Assembly: GCA_046727955.1 (NCBI GenBank)
Contig: JBKPDO010000252.1
Location: 1 to 18,443, forward strand
Origin: DASVXQ01 sp046727955
GTDB taxonomy: Bacteria > Actinomycetota > CALGFH01
DNA length: 18,443 bases
Reading direction: 5' to 3'
Shown: positions 1-6,495 of the stretch, one piece after another
How positions within the stretch are numbered: the first letter of the stretch is position 1
How the letters are laid out: each line of letters starts with the position of its first letter
The notes under the pieces: model-generated
The model's database searches: none
What the model was told of the DNA's origin: nothing
Seen by the model: the letters and a program-made list of their open reading frames with translations, nothing else
Made by a program: the position numbers and the translations under genes

Positions 1-1446
1 CCGCTCGCCCGCTAGGCGCCGCTCCTCGGCGCGCAGCCGCTTGGTCTCGGCCCCCTGACGGTCGCGCTCCTGACGCCAGGCGGCGAGCGCCGAGGAGCTT
101 GCCGCCTGCGCCCGCTCGAGCTCCTCGGCCTCGGCGCCGAGCGCCTCCAGCTGGGCCGCCAGCTCGGCCTGGCGACGCTCCAGGGAGCGGCCCTGCCCGT
201 CGAGCCGGCCCAACTCGGTCTCGAGCTGCTCGATGGCCTGCTCCAGTCCGGCGACCTCGCCGGCCAGACTGACTTCGCGCTGGTGGGCCCTGGCGCGGTC
301 CCGCTCGGAGCTGGTCACCGCCTGGTCGTGGGCGGCCAGCGCCGCGCGCGCCTCGTGCCGGGCTGCCTCGGCCGTGGCGGTGACTTCAGTGGCCGCTGCC
401 CGCTCGTCCTCGACCTCGACCAGCTCGGCGGCCACCTCGCTCGCCTCGCGCTCCAGGTCCCCTGGCGAGCGGCTCTCCTCCTCGTCGATGGGTCGCGTCT
501 CCGCGAGGTGGCGGGCGCGCTCCTCGGCCAGGGCCATCGTGCCCCGCAGGCGCTCGCGCACCGTGTCCAGGTGGTGCGCGGTCTCGCCCGCGCGGGCGGC
601 GCGCGGCCCCTCCTCGTCCAGCGCTGCCTGCATGCGCGCCTCGTCGGCTTGGGCGGCCTGGTGTCGGCCCTCCAGCTCGGCCAGCCGCGCGTTGAAGCGC
701 TCCTCCTCTGCCGCCAGCGCGGTGGCGCGCTGGCGGGCGGACTCGAGCTCCCGGGCGCGCAGGGTGAGCCGCACCTCACGCAGCTCCGCCTGGACCTCCG
801 CGGCTTTGCGGGCCGTCTCCGCCTGCTGCTGCAGCGGCTTGAGCTGGCGCCGCAGCTCGCCGACGAGGTCGGAGAGGCGCACCAGGTGCTGCTCCATGCC
901 GGCGAGCTTGCGCAGCGCCTTGTCCTTGCGGCGGCGGTGCTTGTAGATGCCGGCAGCCTCCTCGATCGCGGCGCGGCGGTCCTCGGGCCGGCCCTGGAGC
1001 ACGTCCTCCAGCCGGTTCTGCCCCACGATGGTGTGCAGCTCGCGACCGATGCCGGTGTCGGAGAGCAGCTCCTGGACGTCGAGCAGCCGGCAGGCGGTGC
1101 CGTTGATCGAGTATTCGCTCTCACCCGAGCGGTACAGCAGGCGGGCCACGGTGACCTCGCTGAAGTCGATCGGCAGCAGGCCGGCGCTGTTGTCGATGGT
1201 GAGAGTCACCTGGGCCCGGCCGAGCGGCGGGCGGCTCGCGGTCCCGGCGAAGATCACGTCCTCCATGCGGCCGCTGCGCAGGGACTTGGTGCCCTGCTCG
1301 CCGAGCACCCAGGAGATGGCGTCCACCACGTTGGACTTGCCGGACCCGTTCGGGCCAACGATCACGGTGATCCCGGGCTCGAAGTCGAGGACGGTCTTGT
1401 CCGCGAACGACTTGAACCCCCGGAGGGTAAGAGACTTCAGGAACAC
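1..1446 (-). CDS. smc: Chromosome segregation ATPase SMC, N-terminal part (runs off the left edge)
   Basis: This is the head and first coiled-coil arm of the SMC subunit of condensin (with ScpA/ScpB), which organises the nucleoid. The frame is open for 482 codons to base 1, about 40% of a usual SMC of roughly 1180 residues. The protein starts V/M-FLKSLTLRGFKSFADKT, the standard SMC N-terminus. Walker A is GPNGSGKSN at residues 31-39, and the motif DVQELLSDTGIGRELHTIVG follows. After about residue 160 the sequence becomes a long Glu/Arg/Ala-rich coiled coil. The start is GTG at 1446, chosen because MFLKSLTL is the family N-terminus; the Shine-Dalgarno is poor (AAGG about 15 nt upstream). The gene is last in the cluster in transcription order, and the transcript from the upstream 83-aa gene probably stops at the terminator at 1682-1707. 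Confidence 0.96.
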   Translation of the reverse strand, partial: MFLKSLTLRGFKSFADKTVLDFEPGITVIVGPNGSGKSNVVDAISWVLGEQGTKSLRSGRMEDVIFAGTASRPPLGRAQVTLTIDNSAGLLPIDFSEVTVARLLYRSGESEYSINGTACRLLDVQELLSDTGIGRELHTIVGQNRLEDVLQGRPEDRRAAIEEAAGIYKHRRRKDKALRKLAGMEQHLVRLSDLVGELRRQLKPLQQQAETARKAAEVQAELREVRLTLRARELESARQRATALAAEEERFNARLAELEGRHQAAQADEARMQAALDEEGPRAARAGETAHHLDTVRERLRGTMALAEERARHLAETRPIDEEESRSPGDLEREASEVAAELVEVEDERAAATEVTATAEAARHEARAALAAHDQAVTSSERDRARAHQREVSLAGEVAGLEQAIEQLETELGRLDGQGRSLERRQAELAAQLEALGAEAEELERAQAASSSALAAWRQERDRQGAETKRLRAEERRLAGER

Positions 1447-1561
1447 GCGTCTGGCCGGGAACCTTTCGATCCGCAGGTCGTCGAGGCCATACCCGTCATA
1501 CCCTACCCCGCCACTGGGACGGACAAAGCGCCGGGGACGTGCGCCGGTCGGGCGACGGCGC

Positions 1562-1570
1562 AGTGTAGCA
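1562..1570 (-). promoter_or_regulatory. Possible extended -10 for smc (TGCTACACT)
   Basis: Read on the minus strand this is TGC followed by TACACT, an extended -10 of TGn-TAnnnT form. It lies about 116 bp upstream of the smc GTG and downstream of the terminator that isolates smc from the 83-aa gene, so smc needs a promoter here. No convincing -35 is visible. Similar TGCTACNNT strings precede the DUF177 gene and rpmB. Confidence 0.3.
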
Positions 1571-1611
1571 CGCAGCCGTGCGGGACGGTTGGAGGCAATA
1601 GGTAACAATCC

Positions 1612-1672
1612 CCACGTAAGCCTACGTCAAACCACGCAGAGGCGCTCGGTTCGGAAACCACGTATAGCCTAC
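1612..1672. repeat. Pair of 14-15 bp direct repeats upstream of smc
   Basis: CCACGTAAGCCTAC at 1612-1625 recurs as CCACGTATAGCCTAC at 1658-1672, one inserted base apart, 46 bp between starts. They lie between the terminator and the smc promoter candidate, in a relatively AT-rich stretch. They could be protein-binding sites controlling smc; this is inference. Confidence 0.4.
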
Positions 1673-1681
1673 AAACAAAAC

Positions 1682-1707
1682 AGGGGCCCTCAGAAAAGAG
1701 GGCCCCT
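1682..1707 (-). terminator. Intrinsic terminator after the 83-aa gene
   Basis: A perfect 10-bp inverted repeat AGGGGCCCTC / GAGGGCCCCT surrounds a 6-nt loop. On the minus strand the stem is followed by GTTTTGTTTG, a U-rich tract. It begins 19 bp past the stop of the 83-aa gene, so it would end that transcript before smc. Confidence 0.8.
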
Positions 1708-1726
1708 AAGAAACGAAAACCCCGGA

Positions 1727-1978
1727 TCAGGCCAGGGCTGCTTCCTTTTGGGTCGAGGTCCGGAGGTCCTCGACGTCGCGAAGGGCAATCTCCTGCTCAG
1801 CAACCGCAAGAGCGCGCTCGAGCTCGGCTACACGCGCCTTGAGTGCGTTCAGCTCCCGCAGGATGAGGTATGCGGGCGGCTGCCCGACAAAGCCCATGAG
1901 CGCCTTCGACACAGGGAAGGTCCTCCCCTCAGCAACGACTTCATCGTTCGTTGCAATCTCAGTCCGCCCTGCCGGCAC
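1727..1978 (-). CDS. Unrecognised 83-aa protein with a C-terminal coiled coil
   Basis: I do not recognise a family. The first 40 residues are polar and then contain a hydrophobic PVSKALMGFVG patch. Residues about 40-70 form a regular heptad pattern (LRELNALKARVAELERAL), so a coiled coil and self-association or partner binding are likely. There is no signal peptide, membrane segment or cysteine. The start is GTG at 1978, preceded by GGAG with 8 nt spacing. Evidence that it is real: a good promoter candidate at 2152-2180, a proper SD and a strong intrinsic terminator 19 bp past the stop. It is inserted between acyP and smc, which are usually adjacent in actinobacteria, and is less GC-rich than its neighbours, which suggests acquisition. 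The mRNA would have a leader of about 165 nt. Confidence 0.72.
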   Translation of the reverse strand: MPAGRTEIATNDEVVAEGRTFPVSKALMGFVGQPPAYLILRELNALKARVAELERALAVAEQEIALRDVEDLRTSTQKEAALA

Positions 1979-2151
1979 AAACCAATCTCCGTCCCCTGCC
2001 GGGCGGAAAACTCCGACGGCTTGCTACTTCAGTTGGCTCTCTGGAGAGGAAGGCCCGTGCGGCACCTGACGTCCGTCCCGTCGGTGGGATCGACGTCGGC
2101 CGTGCCACGCACCGCATGAAGGCAGTTCCAGAGACATGATTTCACAAGCGG

Positions 2152-2180
2152 ACGATACCACGTTCTCGTTGGTACGCCAA
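2152..2180 (-). promoter_or_regulatory. Promoter candidate for the 83-aa gene
   Basis: On the minus strand TTGGCG (2175-2180) and TATCGT (2152-2157) are separated by exactly 17 bp; each matches the sigma-70 consensus at 4 of 6 positions. Transcription would start near 2145 and leave a leader of about 165 nt. That leader contains a short open frame, MSLELPSCGAW onward, 37 codons, ending about 45 nt before the gene. Whether this is a leader peptide is unknown. Confidence 0.5.
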
Positions 2181-2238
2181 GTAGCGTAGGCGCGGATGGC
2201 GCAGTCGCCCGAGCGGGCGCGACCAGGCCAATCCCCGC

Positions 2239-2511
2239 TCAACGCCAGGAAAACCTGTCAAACTGACCGGTCGCCTCCACCCGCTCGCTTTCCAGCTGGT
2301 CGACTCGTGCCATGCGCGGGCCACGGCGCAGATAGGCCTCGAGCCGGTCGAGCATCGCCGGTGGTCCCTCGGCCTCCACGTAGACCGAGCCATCCGGGCG
2401 ATTCTCCACGAACCCGGTCAGACCGAGCTCCTGCGCCGCCGACATTACCGAATAGCGGAAGCCGACGTTCTGGACCATGCCATGGACTGTGGCTCGAAGT
2501 CGCTGTTTCAC
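2239..2511 (-). CDS. acyP: Acylphosphatase
   Basis: Small cytoplasmic enzyme that hydrolyses acyl phosphates such as acetyl phosphate and 1,3-bisphosphoglycerate. The 90 residues are the full usual length. The signature GMVQNVGFR at residues 11-19 supplies the phosphate-binding loop and the catalytic Arg (R19), and GFVENRPDGSV places the catalytic Asn at N37. The start is GTG at 2511. Its Shine-Dalgarno GAGGAC lies 6-8 nt upstream and belongs to the flank of the palindromic repeat at 2518-2580. A position just before smc is the common actinobacterial arrangement, although here the 83-aa gene intervenes. Confidence 0.95.
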   Translation of the reverse strand: MKQRLRATVHGMVQNVGFRYSVMSAAQELGLTGFVENRPDGSVYVEAEGPPAMLDRLEAYLRRGPRMARVDQLESERVEATGQFDRFSWR

Positions 2512-2517
2512 GACGCG

Positions 2518-2580
2518 GTCCTCGATCCATGTGGGGGGAGCGAGCTCCCTCCACGGCCCCCCAGGAGCGCCTGTGCCATG
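2518..2580 (-). repeat. Interspersed palindromic element, copy 1
   Basis: Read on the minus strand it has three modules. The left module is ATGGCACAGGCGCTCCTGGG and continues GGGCC. The palindrome is at 2531-2554, with one mismatch (CTCCCTCCAC arm on the plus strand). The right flank is ATGGATCGAGGAC. It lies between the L,D-transpeptidase stop and the acyP start and fills most of that gap. The asymmetric loop (CGAG versus CTCG) is flipped relative to the flanks when compared with the copies at 8515 and 18357. No transposase gene is nearby. Confidence 0.85.
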
Positions 2581-2607
2581 GTCGCCTTGATCGGACCGGT
2601 CACCAGC

Positions 2608-3399
2608 CTAGGCCTGGATGTCCACTGGTGAGCCGGGCTCCAGCAGGTCGGCCAGTACCGAGATTGCCCCGTTGTCGAGCCGCACGCAGCCGTTGGAGAC
2701 CTGGTGGCCGAGGTTGGCCGGATTGCTGGAGCCGTGCAGGGCGATCTGGCCATCGCCGGTGCCGAACTGCTCGAGCACTTGCGAGTAGCCCGACAGCCCC
2801 AGTGCCCAGGCGCCGTAGATGCTGGAGATCTGCGGCGGGCGCAGCTTGACGGTCACGAAGAACCTGCCGGTGGGCGTCGGCGTCGCCGCCCTGCCGATGC
2901 CGACCGGGAAGCTGCGCACCAGCTTGTCGTCCTTGTAGAGGCTGAGACGGCGCTCGGAGAGGTCCACCAGCGCGTGGTAATCGCGCGGCACGGTGCGGAC
3001 CTGGTCGCCGCGGACCCAGCCACTGGACTGGTTGGGCCGCTTGGGTAGCAGCACCCGGTACCACACCCGGCCGTCGACGCGGCGCGCCTCGCGCACCAGG
3101 AAGGGCGTTGGCGTGCCCCAGACCAGCTTCGGCGGGAGGAAGTCCACCGCCTTGCCCCCACCGGGCTTGGAGCGGACGGTCACGGAGTCACCGCTGGCCA
3201 GCGCCGCGTACGCTGACGCCCCGCCCAGATTGACCGAGTCGTCCCGGACAGAGGTCTGCGGCGCGGCGGCGGTGGGGGCGGCGGTGGGGACGGCGGCGCC
3301 CGGCGTGGCCGGCTCGGCGGGGCGCTTCGAGCACCCGGCCACGAGCAGCACGGCCAGGCAGGCAAGGAGGAGCAGGCGGGGGGCGCGTGCGATCGTCAA
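2608..3399 (-). CDS. L,D-transpeptidase (YkuD) lipoprotein
   Basis: Exported enzyme that forms 3-3 (mDAP-mDAP) cross-links in peptidoglycan. From the N-terminus: a hydrophobic signal segment ending in lipobox LVAGC (Cys about residue 23), a Pro/Ala/Thr-rich linker, an SH3-like region (about 70-137) and the YkuD domain (about 140-263). The active site is HG (about 222) followed by SNGCVRL with the nucleophilic Cys at about 238. I place the start at TTG 3399, because GAGGTG precedes it by 6 nt and TTGA overlaps the stop of the upstream glycosylase, which implies translational coupling. An upstream GTG at 3408 has no SD and would add only three residues. It is not a normal member of the rnc-smc cluster. 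Confidence 0.93.
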   Translation of the reverse strand: MTIARAPRLLLLACLAVLLVAGCSKRPAEPATPGAAVPTAAPTAAAPQTSVRDDSVNLGGASAYAALASGDSVTVRSKPGGGKAVDFLPPKLVWGTPTPFLVREARRVDGRVWYRVLLPKRPNQSSGWVRGDQVRTVPRDYHALVDLSERRLSLYKDDKLVRSFPVGIGRAATPTPTGRFFVTVKLRPPQISSIYGAWALGLSGYSQVLEQFGTGDGQIALHGSSNPANLGHQVSNGCVRLDNGAISVLADLLEPGSPVDIQA

Positions 3400-4232
3400 C
3401 TCTGGCACCTCGGGCAGAAGTAGGTGCGGTCCTCCTCGTCGAGTCGCTGCACCACCAGCGGGGTGCGGCAGCGCCTGCAGGGCTGCCCGTCCCGCTGGTG
3501 GACGTTGAGCTGGTTTTGATACTCGCCCTTGTTGCCGTGCAAGTCGAGCCAGAGGTCCTCGCCCAGCGAGGTGCCGCGCAGGCGCACCGCCTCCTGCAGC
3601 ACCTCCTGGATGGCGCGGTACAGGCGCCGGACCTCCTGCGGCGACAGGCCGCTCGAGTCCCGCTCCCAGCGCAGCTCACCAGCCCAGAGGATCTCGTCGG
3701 CGTAGATCGGGCCCATGCCGGCGATCAGCGCGCCGCCGGTAAGCAGCGGGCGCAGCTTGGCCGGGCTGGCGCCGAGCCCGAGCCCGAGCGCGGGCCAGGT
3801 GAAGGCGTCCGTCAGCGGGTCGATGGCGGCGCGCTGCAGTCCCTCGAGGCCGTCCAGCTCGGCCTCGGCGACGACGAACAACTCGCCGTCGGGCGGCAGG
3901 TGCAGAACCCGCAGGCCGCCGCCGGTGGAGAAGGTGATCACCGCGCTGGTGCCCTGCTCGATCGCCGCCGAGCTGCGCTCACGGCGCAGCCGGCCGCTGG
4001 CGCCGAGGGTGACGACCAGGGCGTTTCCGGAGTCGACAGGCAGCACCAGGTGACTGCCACGGCGGTCGACCCCGGCGATGCGCTGCGCCAGGAGCCGCTT
4101 GGCGAACTCCTTGCGGTTGTGGTGGCGGCGCACCGTCCGGGCCGCCATGACTTCGACGTCGGTGATCTTGCGACCGACGACCTCTTTGTCTAGGTCCTGA
4201 CGAAGCGTCTCGACCTCGGGCAGCTCGGGCAA
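3396..4232 (-). CDS. mutM: Formamidopyrimidine-DNA glycosylase (Fpg/MutM) homologue lacking several key residues
   Basis: Fpg removes oxidised purines and nicks the abasic site. The start is TTG at 4232, because it gives the required (M)PELPEVETL N-terminus with Pro2/Glu3, and GGAGG lies 6 nt upstream; longer in-frame extensions are not family sequence. The protein is 278 aa. The C-terminal zinc finger is complete (C252, C255, C273, C276; 17 residues between pairs instead of 16). Helix-two-turn-helix residues GMGPIYADEILW are at 172-183. Odd features: the hairpin Lys of RRGKYL is Ser60 (RRGSHL), HLGMSG is TLGASG (75-80), DPRTFG is LPPDGE (112-117), and the Asn of GIGNIY is Pro175. Surrounding sequence still follows the canonical family closely. 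It may be catalytically altered or a DNA-binding relic. Stop and next start overlap, so it is co-translated with the transpeptidase. Confidence 0.9.
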   Translation of the reverse strand: MPELPEVETLRQDLDKEVVGRKITDVEVMAARTVRRHHNRKEFAKRLLAQRIAGVDRRGSHLVLPVDSGNALVVTLGASGRLRRERSSAAIEQGTSAVITFSTGGGLRVLHLPPDGELFVVAEAELDGLEGLQRAAIDPLTDAFTWPALGLGLGASPAKLRPLLTGGALIAGMGPIYADEILWAGELRWERDSSGLSPQEVRRLYRAIQEVLQEAVRLRGTSLGEDLWLDLHGNKGEYQNQLNVHQRDGQPCRRCRTPLVVQRLDEEDRTYFCPRCQS

Positions 4233-4366
4233 TGGTCCCCTCCCCAGCGCACCAGGCCCGAGCGCCTCATTCCCCGGGCGGGGGCAGTGTAACCAAGCTG
4301 ACGGCTCCGTGCATGCATCCGAGCGAGAGTCGACCACGGAGAGTGGCCTGCGGCACCGGCTCGACC

Positions 4367-4394
4367 ATGGCGCAGGCGCTCTTGGGGGGCGTGG
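4367..4394 (+). repeat. Solo left module of the palindromic element
   Basis: ATGGCGCAGGCGCTCTTGGG continues GGGCGTGG and then departs into unrelated sequence, with no palindrome after it. It matches the left module of the copies at 4442 and 8515 with one substitution. A truncated or ancestral copy is likely. Confidence 0.7.
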
Positions 4395-4441
4395 CCAGTT
4401 AGCGGTGAGTTCGTCCGGCAAGCCGCCTCCTCACGGTTCCT

Positions 4442-4622
4442 ATGGCACAGGCGCTCTTGGGGGGCCGTGGGGGGAGCGAGCTCCCCCCACATCGATCGAC
4501 CTGCCCCAGCGCGCGAAGCGCGCGCCGTGGGGGGAGCGAGCTCTCCCCACATCGATCGATCTGCCCCAGCGCGCGAAGCGCGCGCCGTGTGGGGGGAGCG
4601 AGCTCCCCCCACGTGGATAAAG
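4442..4622 (+). repeat. Palindromic element expanded into a 60-bp tandem array
   Basis: One left module (4442-4466) is followed by three palindromes with arms GTGGGGGGAG and CTCCCCCCAC around CGAG, at 4467-4490, 4527-4550 (one mismatch) and 4589-4612. Spacing is 60 and then 62 bp. The two spacers are nearly identical, ATCGATCGAYCTGCCCCAGC followed by a second inverted repeat GCGCGC-GAA-GCGCGC. The right flank GTGGATAAAGG resembles that of the other copies. The array ends 44 bp before the stop of the downstream glycosylase gene, so it lies 3' of that gene and 5' of mutM. Confidence 0.9.
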
Positions 4623-4666
4623 GATCTAGCCAAGAGGGCGCCACAGTGCTCTTTCCGCCACAGCGG

Positions 4667-5686
4667 TTACCGGAGGAACTTGGACCTGCGCCTGTCGGCC
4701 AGGACGCGACCGCCGGTCTGGCAGGTGGGGCAGTACGAGGTCTCGCGCTCCCCCATCCAGACCGAGCGGATGGTGTCGCCGCACACGAAGCACGCCGCGC
4801 CGGCGCGGCCGTGGACGGCGAACAGCCGCTCGGACGCCTTCGGGATCTCGATCCTGCCGCCGACCTGCTCGGCCAGCGAGCCCCTCGCCTCGGTCAGCAC
4901 TTCCAGCAGAGCGCCGTGCAGGCGGGCGACCTCTTGCTCGCCGAGGCGCTCCGGCCGGGCGAAGGGCGACAGGCGGGCGCGGTGGAGCACCTCGTCGCTC
5001 CAGGCGTTGCCGACCCCCGACATGCCGCGCTGGTCGGTCAGCATGCCCTTGAGCGTGTGCCCGCCGCCTGCCAGGATCTCGCCGAGGCGCTCGACGGTGA
5101 AGTCGGGGTCGAGCGGCTCCGGCCCGAGCGCCGCCAGCCCGGGCACCTGGTCCAGCTTCTCGACCAGCCAGACGGCCGCGCGCCGCTGGGTCGACACCTC
5201 GGTCATCGACAGGACGCGGCCGTCCTCCAGCTCCACGGCGAGCACCGCCACCTTGCGGGAGGCTGGCTTGGCCCCGAGCGTCAGCCGGCCCCCCAGGGAG
5301 AGGTGCATGACCAGGTCGAGACCGCCGCTATCGACCGGGGGGCTACGCTCGGCTCTGCTTGGCGGGCCTGGTGCCGTGGCCCCGGCCTCGTTAGCGAGCC
5401 CCCCTGACCCTGGATCCCACGGGGGGGCTACGCTCGGCCCTGCTTCGGGTCGTGGTGCCGTGGCTCCGGCCTCGCTAGCGAGCCCCCCGGACCCCCCGAC
5501 CTCGATCCAGACGTACTTGGCGCGGCGGCCGGCGCCGACGATCGTGCGCCCGGCCAGCGCGTCCAGCGGCGGGTCGAAGGTCTTGAGGGCGGCCACCGAG
5601 ACCACCCGGACCGAGCGCACCCGCGCACCGGTGAGCTGGACGCGGAGGTTCTCGGTCAGCACGTCGAGTTCGGGGAGCTCCGGCAT
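4667..5686 (-). CDS. Fpg/Nei-family DNA glycosylase with an in-frame repeat insertion
   Basis: A second Fpg/Nei base-excision glycosylase of the subfamily with VGNAWSDEVLHRARLSPFA. Pro2/Glu3 (PELPE), the hairpin Lys57 (RRAKYVWIEV), the MHLSLGGRL strand and a C-x2-C-x16-C-x2-C zinc finger (CFVC...CPTC) are all present, so it looks active. It is 339 aa against about 270-290 for relatives. The excess is residues 64-122, a Gly/Ala/Pro-rich stretch encoded by two copies of a 67-68 bp palindromic repeat, inserted exactly between strand YVWIEV and strand LDLVMHL. A short basic tail (about 16 residues) follows the zinc finger. ATG start at 5686; GAGG lies directly before it, so the SD is poor. The stop of rnc is 11 bp upstream, so this gene is probably in the rnc operon. 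Confidence 0.92.
   Translation of the reverse strand: MPELPELDVLTENLRVQLTGARVRSVRVVSVAALKTFDPPLDALAGRTIVGAGRRAKYVWIEVGGSGGLASEAGATAPRPEAGPSVAPPWDPGSGGLANEAGATAPGPPSRAERSPPVDSGGLDLVMHLSLGGRLTLGAKPASRKVAVLAVELEDGRVLSMTEVSTQRRAAVWLVEKLDQVPGLAALGPEPLDPDFTVERLGEILAGGGHTLKGMLTDQRGMSGVGNAWSDEVLHRARLSPFARPERLGEQEVARLHGALLEVLTEARGSLAEQVGGRIEIPKASERLFAVHGRAGAACFVCGDTIRSVWMGERETSYCPTCQTGGRVLADRRRSKFLR
5337..5404. repeat. GC-rich palindromic repeat inside the glycosylase gene, copy A
   Basis: A 68-bp unit bounded by GGGGGGCTACGCT and AGCGAGCCCCCC, so its ends are inverted repeats. It is one base longer than copy B, so the second half is read in another frame (GPPSRAERSPP instead of RPEAGPSVAPP), yet the gene stays open. 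Confidence 0.85.
5422..5488. repeat. GC-rich palindromic repeat inside the glycosylase gene, copy B
   Basis: A 67-bp unit highly similar to copy A, separated from it by a 17-bp linker containing TGGATCCCAC. Translated on the minus strand it begins GGLASEAGATAP, matching GGLANEAGATAP of copy A. The right-hand ends of the two copies are 84 bp apart, a multiple of three. Confidence 0.85.
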
Positions 5687-5697
5687 CCTCGCGGCGC

Positions 5698-6495
5698 CTA
5701 CTGCCCGCTGGCCGGCTTGTCGGCCGGCACCACGTCCACCCGGCGGTCGGGGCCCTGACCGTTGCCGGAGGCGCCGCCGGTGATCATGCGCGAGGCGGCC
5801 AGGCTCTCGAACGCCTCCTGGGCGGCGTTCTGCTCGGCCTCTTTCTTGGAACGGCCCTGACCCTTGCCGTAGGCGACGCCCGCCACCGAGACGGTGGCGG
5901 TGAATCGCTTGGCGTGGTCGGGACCCTCCTCCTCGATCGAGTAGGAGGGCATGCCGCCGAGGCTCGAGGCGGCCAGCTCCTGTAGTGAGGTCTTGTAGTC
6001 CAGCGCGGCGCCGCGGCCGGCCGCCTCCATCACCCTGGCCTCGAACAGCCTGCGGATCAGCGTGGTGGTCCGCGGCAGGCCCTTGTCGAGGTAGATCGCA
6101 CCCAGCAGGGCCTCCAGCGTGTCGGCCAGGATGGAGGACTTGTCACGGCCACCCGACAGCTCCTCGCCCCGCCCGAGCTGGACCGCGTCGCCGACGCCCA
6201 GCTCGCGGGCCACGTCGGCGAGCACGTTCATATTCACCGTGGCGGCGCGCAGCTTGGCGAGCTGGCCCTCGGGCAGGTCGGGGAAGGCCCGGTAGATGAG
6301 GTCGGTGATGACCACGCCCAGCACGGCGTCGCCCAGGAACTCCAGGCGCTCGTTGGTGGGCAGACCGCCGTGCTCGTAGGCGTAGGACCGGTGAGTCAGT
6401 GCCCAGATGTAGAGCTCCTGGTTCCCGAAGCGGACCCCAAGCGCCTTCTCGAGCGGAGTGACCCGCTTAGTCAACCTCAACGACCTGGCGGCCAC
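5698..6495 (-). CDS. rnc: Ribonuclease III
   Basis: Cleaves double-stranded RNA in rRNA and mRNA processing. The RNase III domain (about 12-150) carries the signature NERLEFLGDAVLG with E52 and D56, and the second acidic pair D125/E128 in ADTLEALLGAIYLD. The dsRNA-binding domain spans about 165-233 (DYKTSLQELA ... GRSKKEAEQNAAQEAFESL). A Gly/Pro-rich tail of about 30 residues follows. The GTG start at 6495 overlaps the 3' end of rpmF by 29 nt. A TTG at 6474, overlapping the rpmF stop region, is also possible, and I cannot decide between them. The order rpmF-rnc-glycosylase is classical. Confidence 0.96.
   Translation of the reverse strand: MAARSLRLTKRVTPLEKALGVRFGNQELYIWALTHRSYAYEHGGLPTNERLEFLGDAVLGVVITDLIYRAFPDLPEGQLAKLRAATVNMNVLADVARELGVGDAVQLGRGEELSGGRDKSSILADTLEALLGAIYLDKGLPRTTTLIRRLFEARVMEAAGRGAALDYKTSLQELAASSLGGMPSYSIEEEGPDHAKRFTATVSVAGVAYGKGQGRSKKEAEQNAAQEAFESLAASRMITGGASGNGQGPDRRVDVVPADKPASGQ

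Larger units (their letters stand above)
4233..4666. other. 434-bp intergenic region between the two glycosylase genes
   Basis: I see no gene here. It holds a lone left module of the palindromic element (4367-4394), a full element with a tandem array (4442-4622) and, on the minus strand, TACACT at 4286-4291 as a weak -10 candidate about 54 bp before the mutM start. Open frames across the array simply translate the repeat. Confidence 0.7.

Noticed and set aside
283..1605. A 440-codon plus-strand open frame opposite smc
   Set aside because: Antisense shadow of the SMC coiled coil; low-complexity Leu/Ala/Arg/Gly sequence only.
4467..4612. CRISPR array
   Set aside because: Regular 60-bp spacing is present, but the spacers are nearly identical to each other, there are only three units, and no cas genes are nearby.
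4190..4633. A minus-strand open frame with repeated RASRAGADRSMWGELAPPTA-like units, and plus-strand frames beginning MAQALLGG
   Set aside because: These are translations of the palindromic element and its spacers. The same MAQALLGG string appears at each copy because the DNA repeats, not because a protein is conserved.
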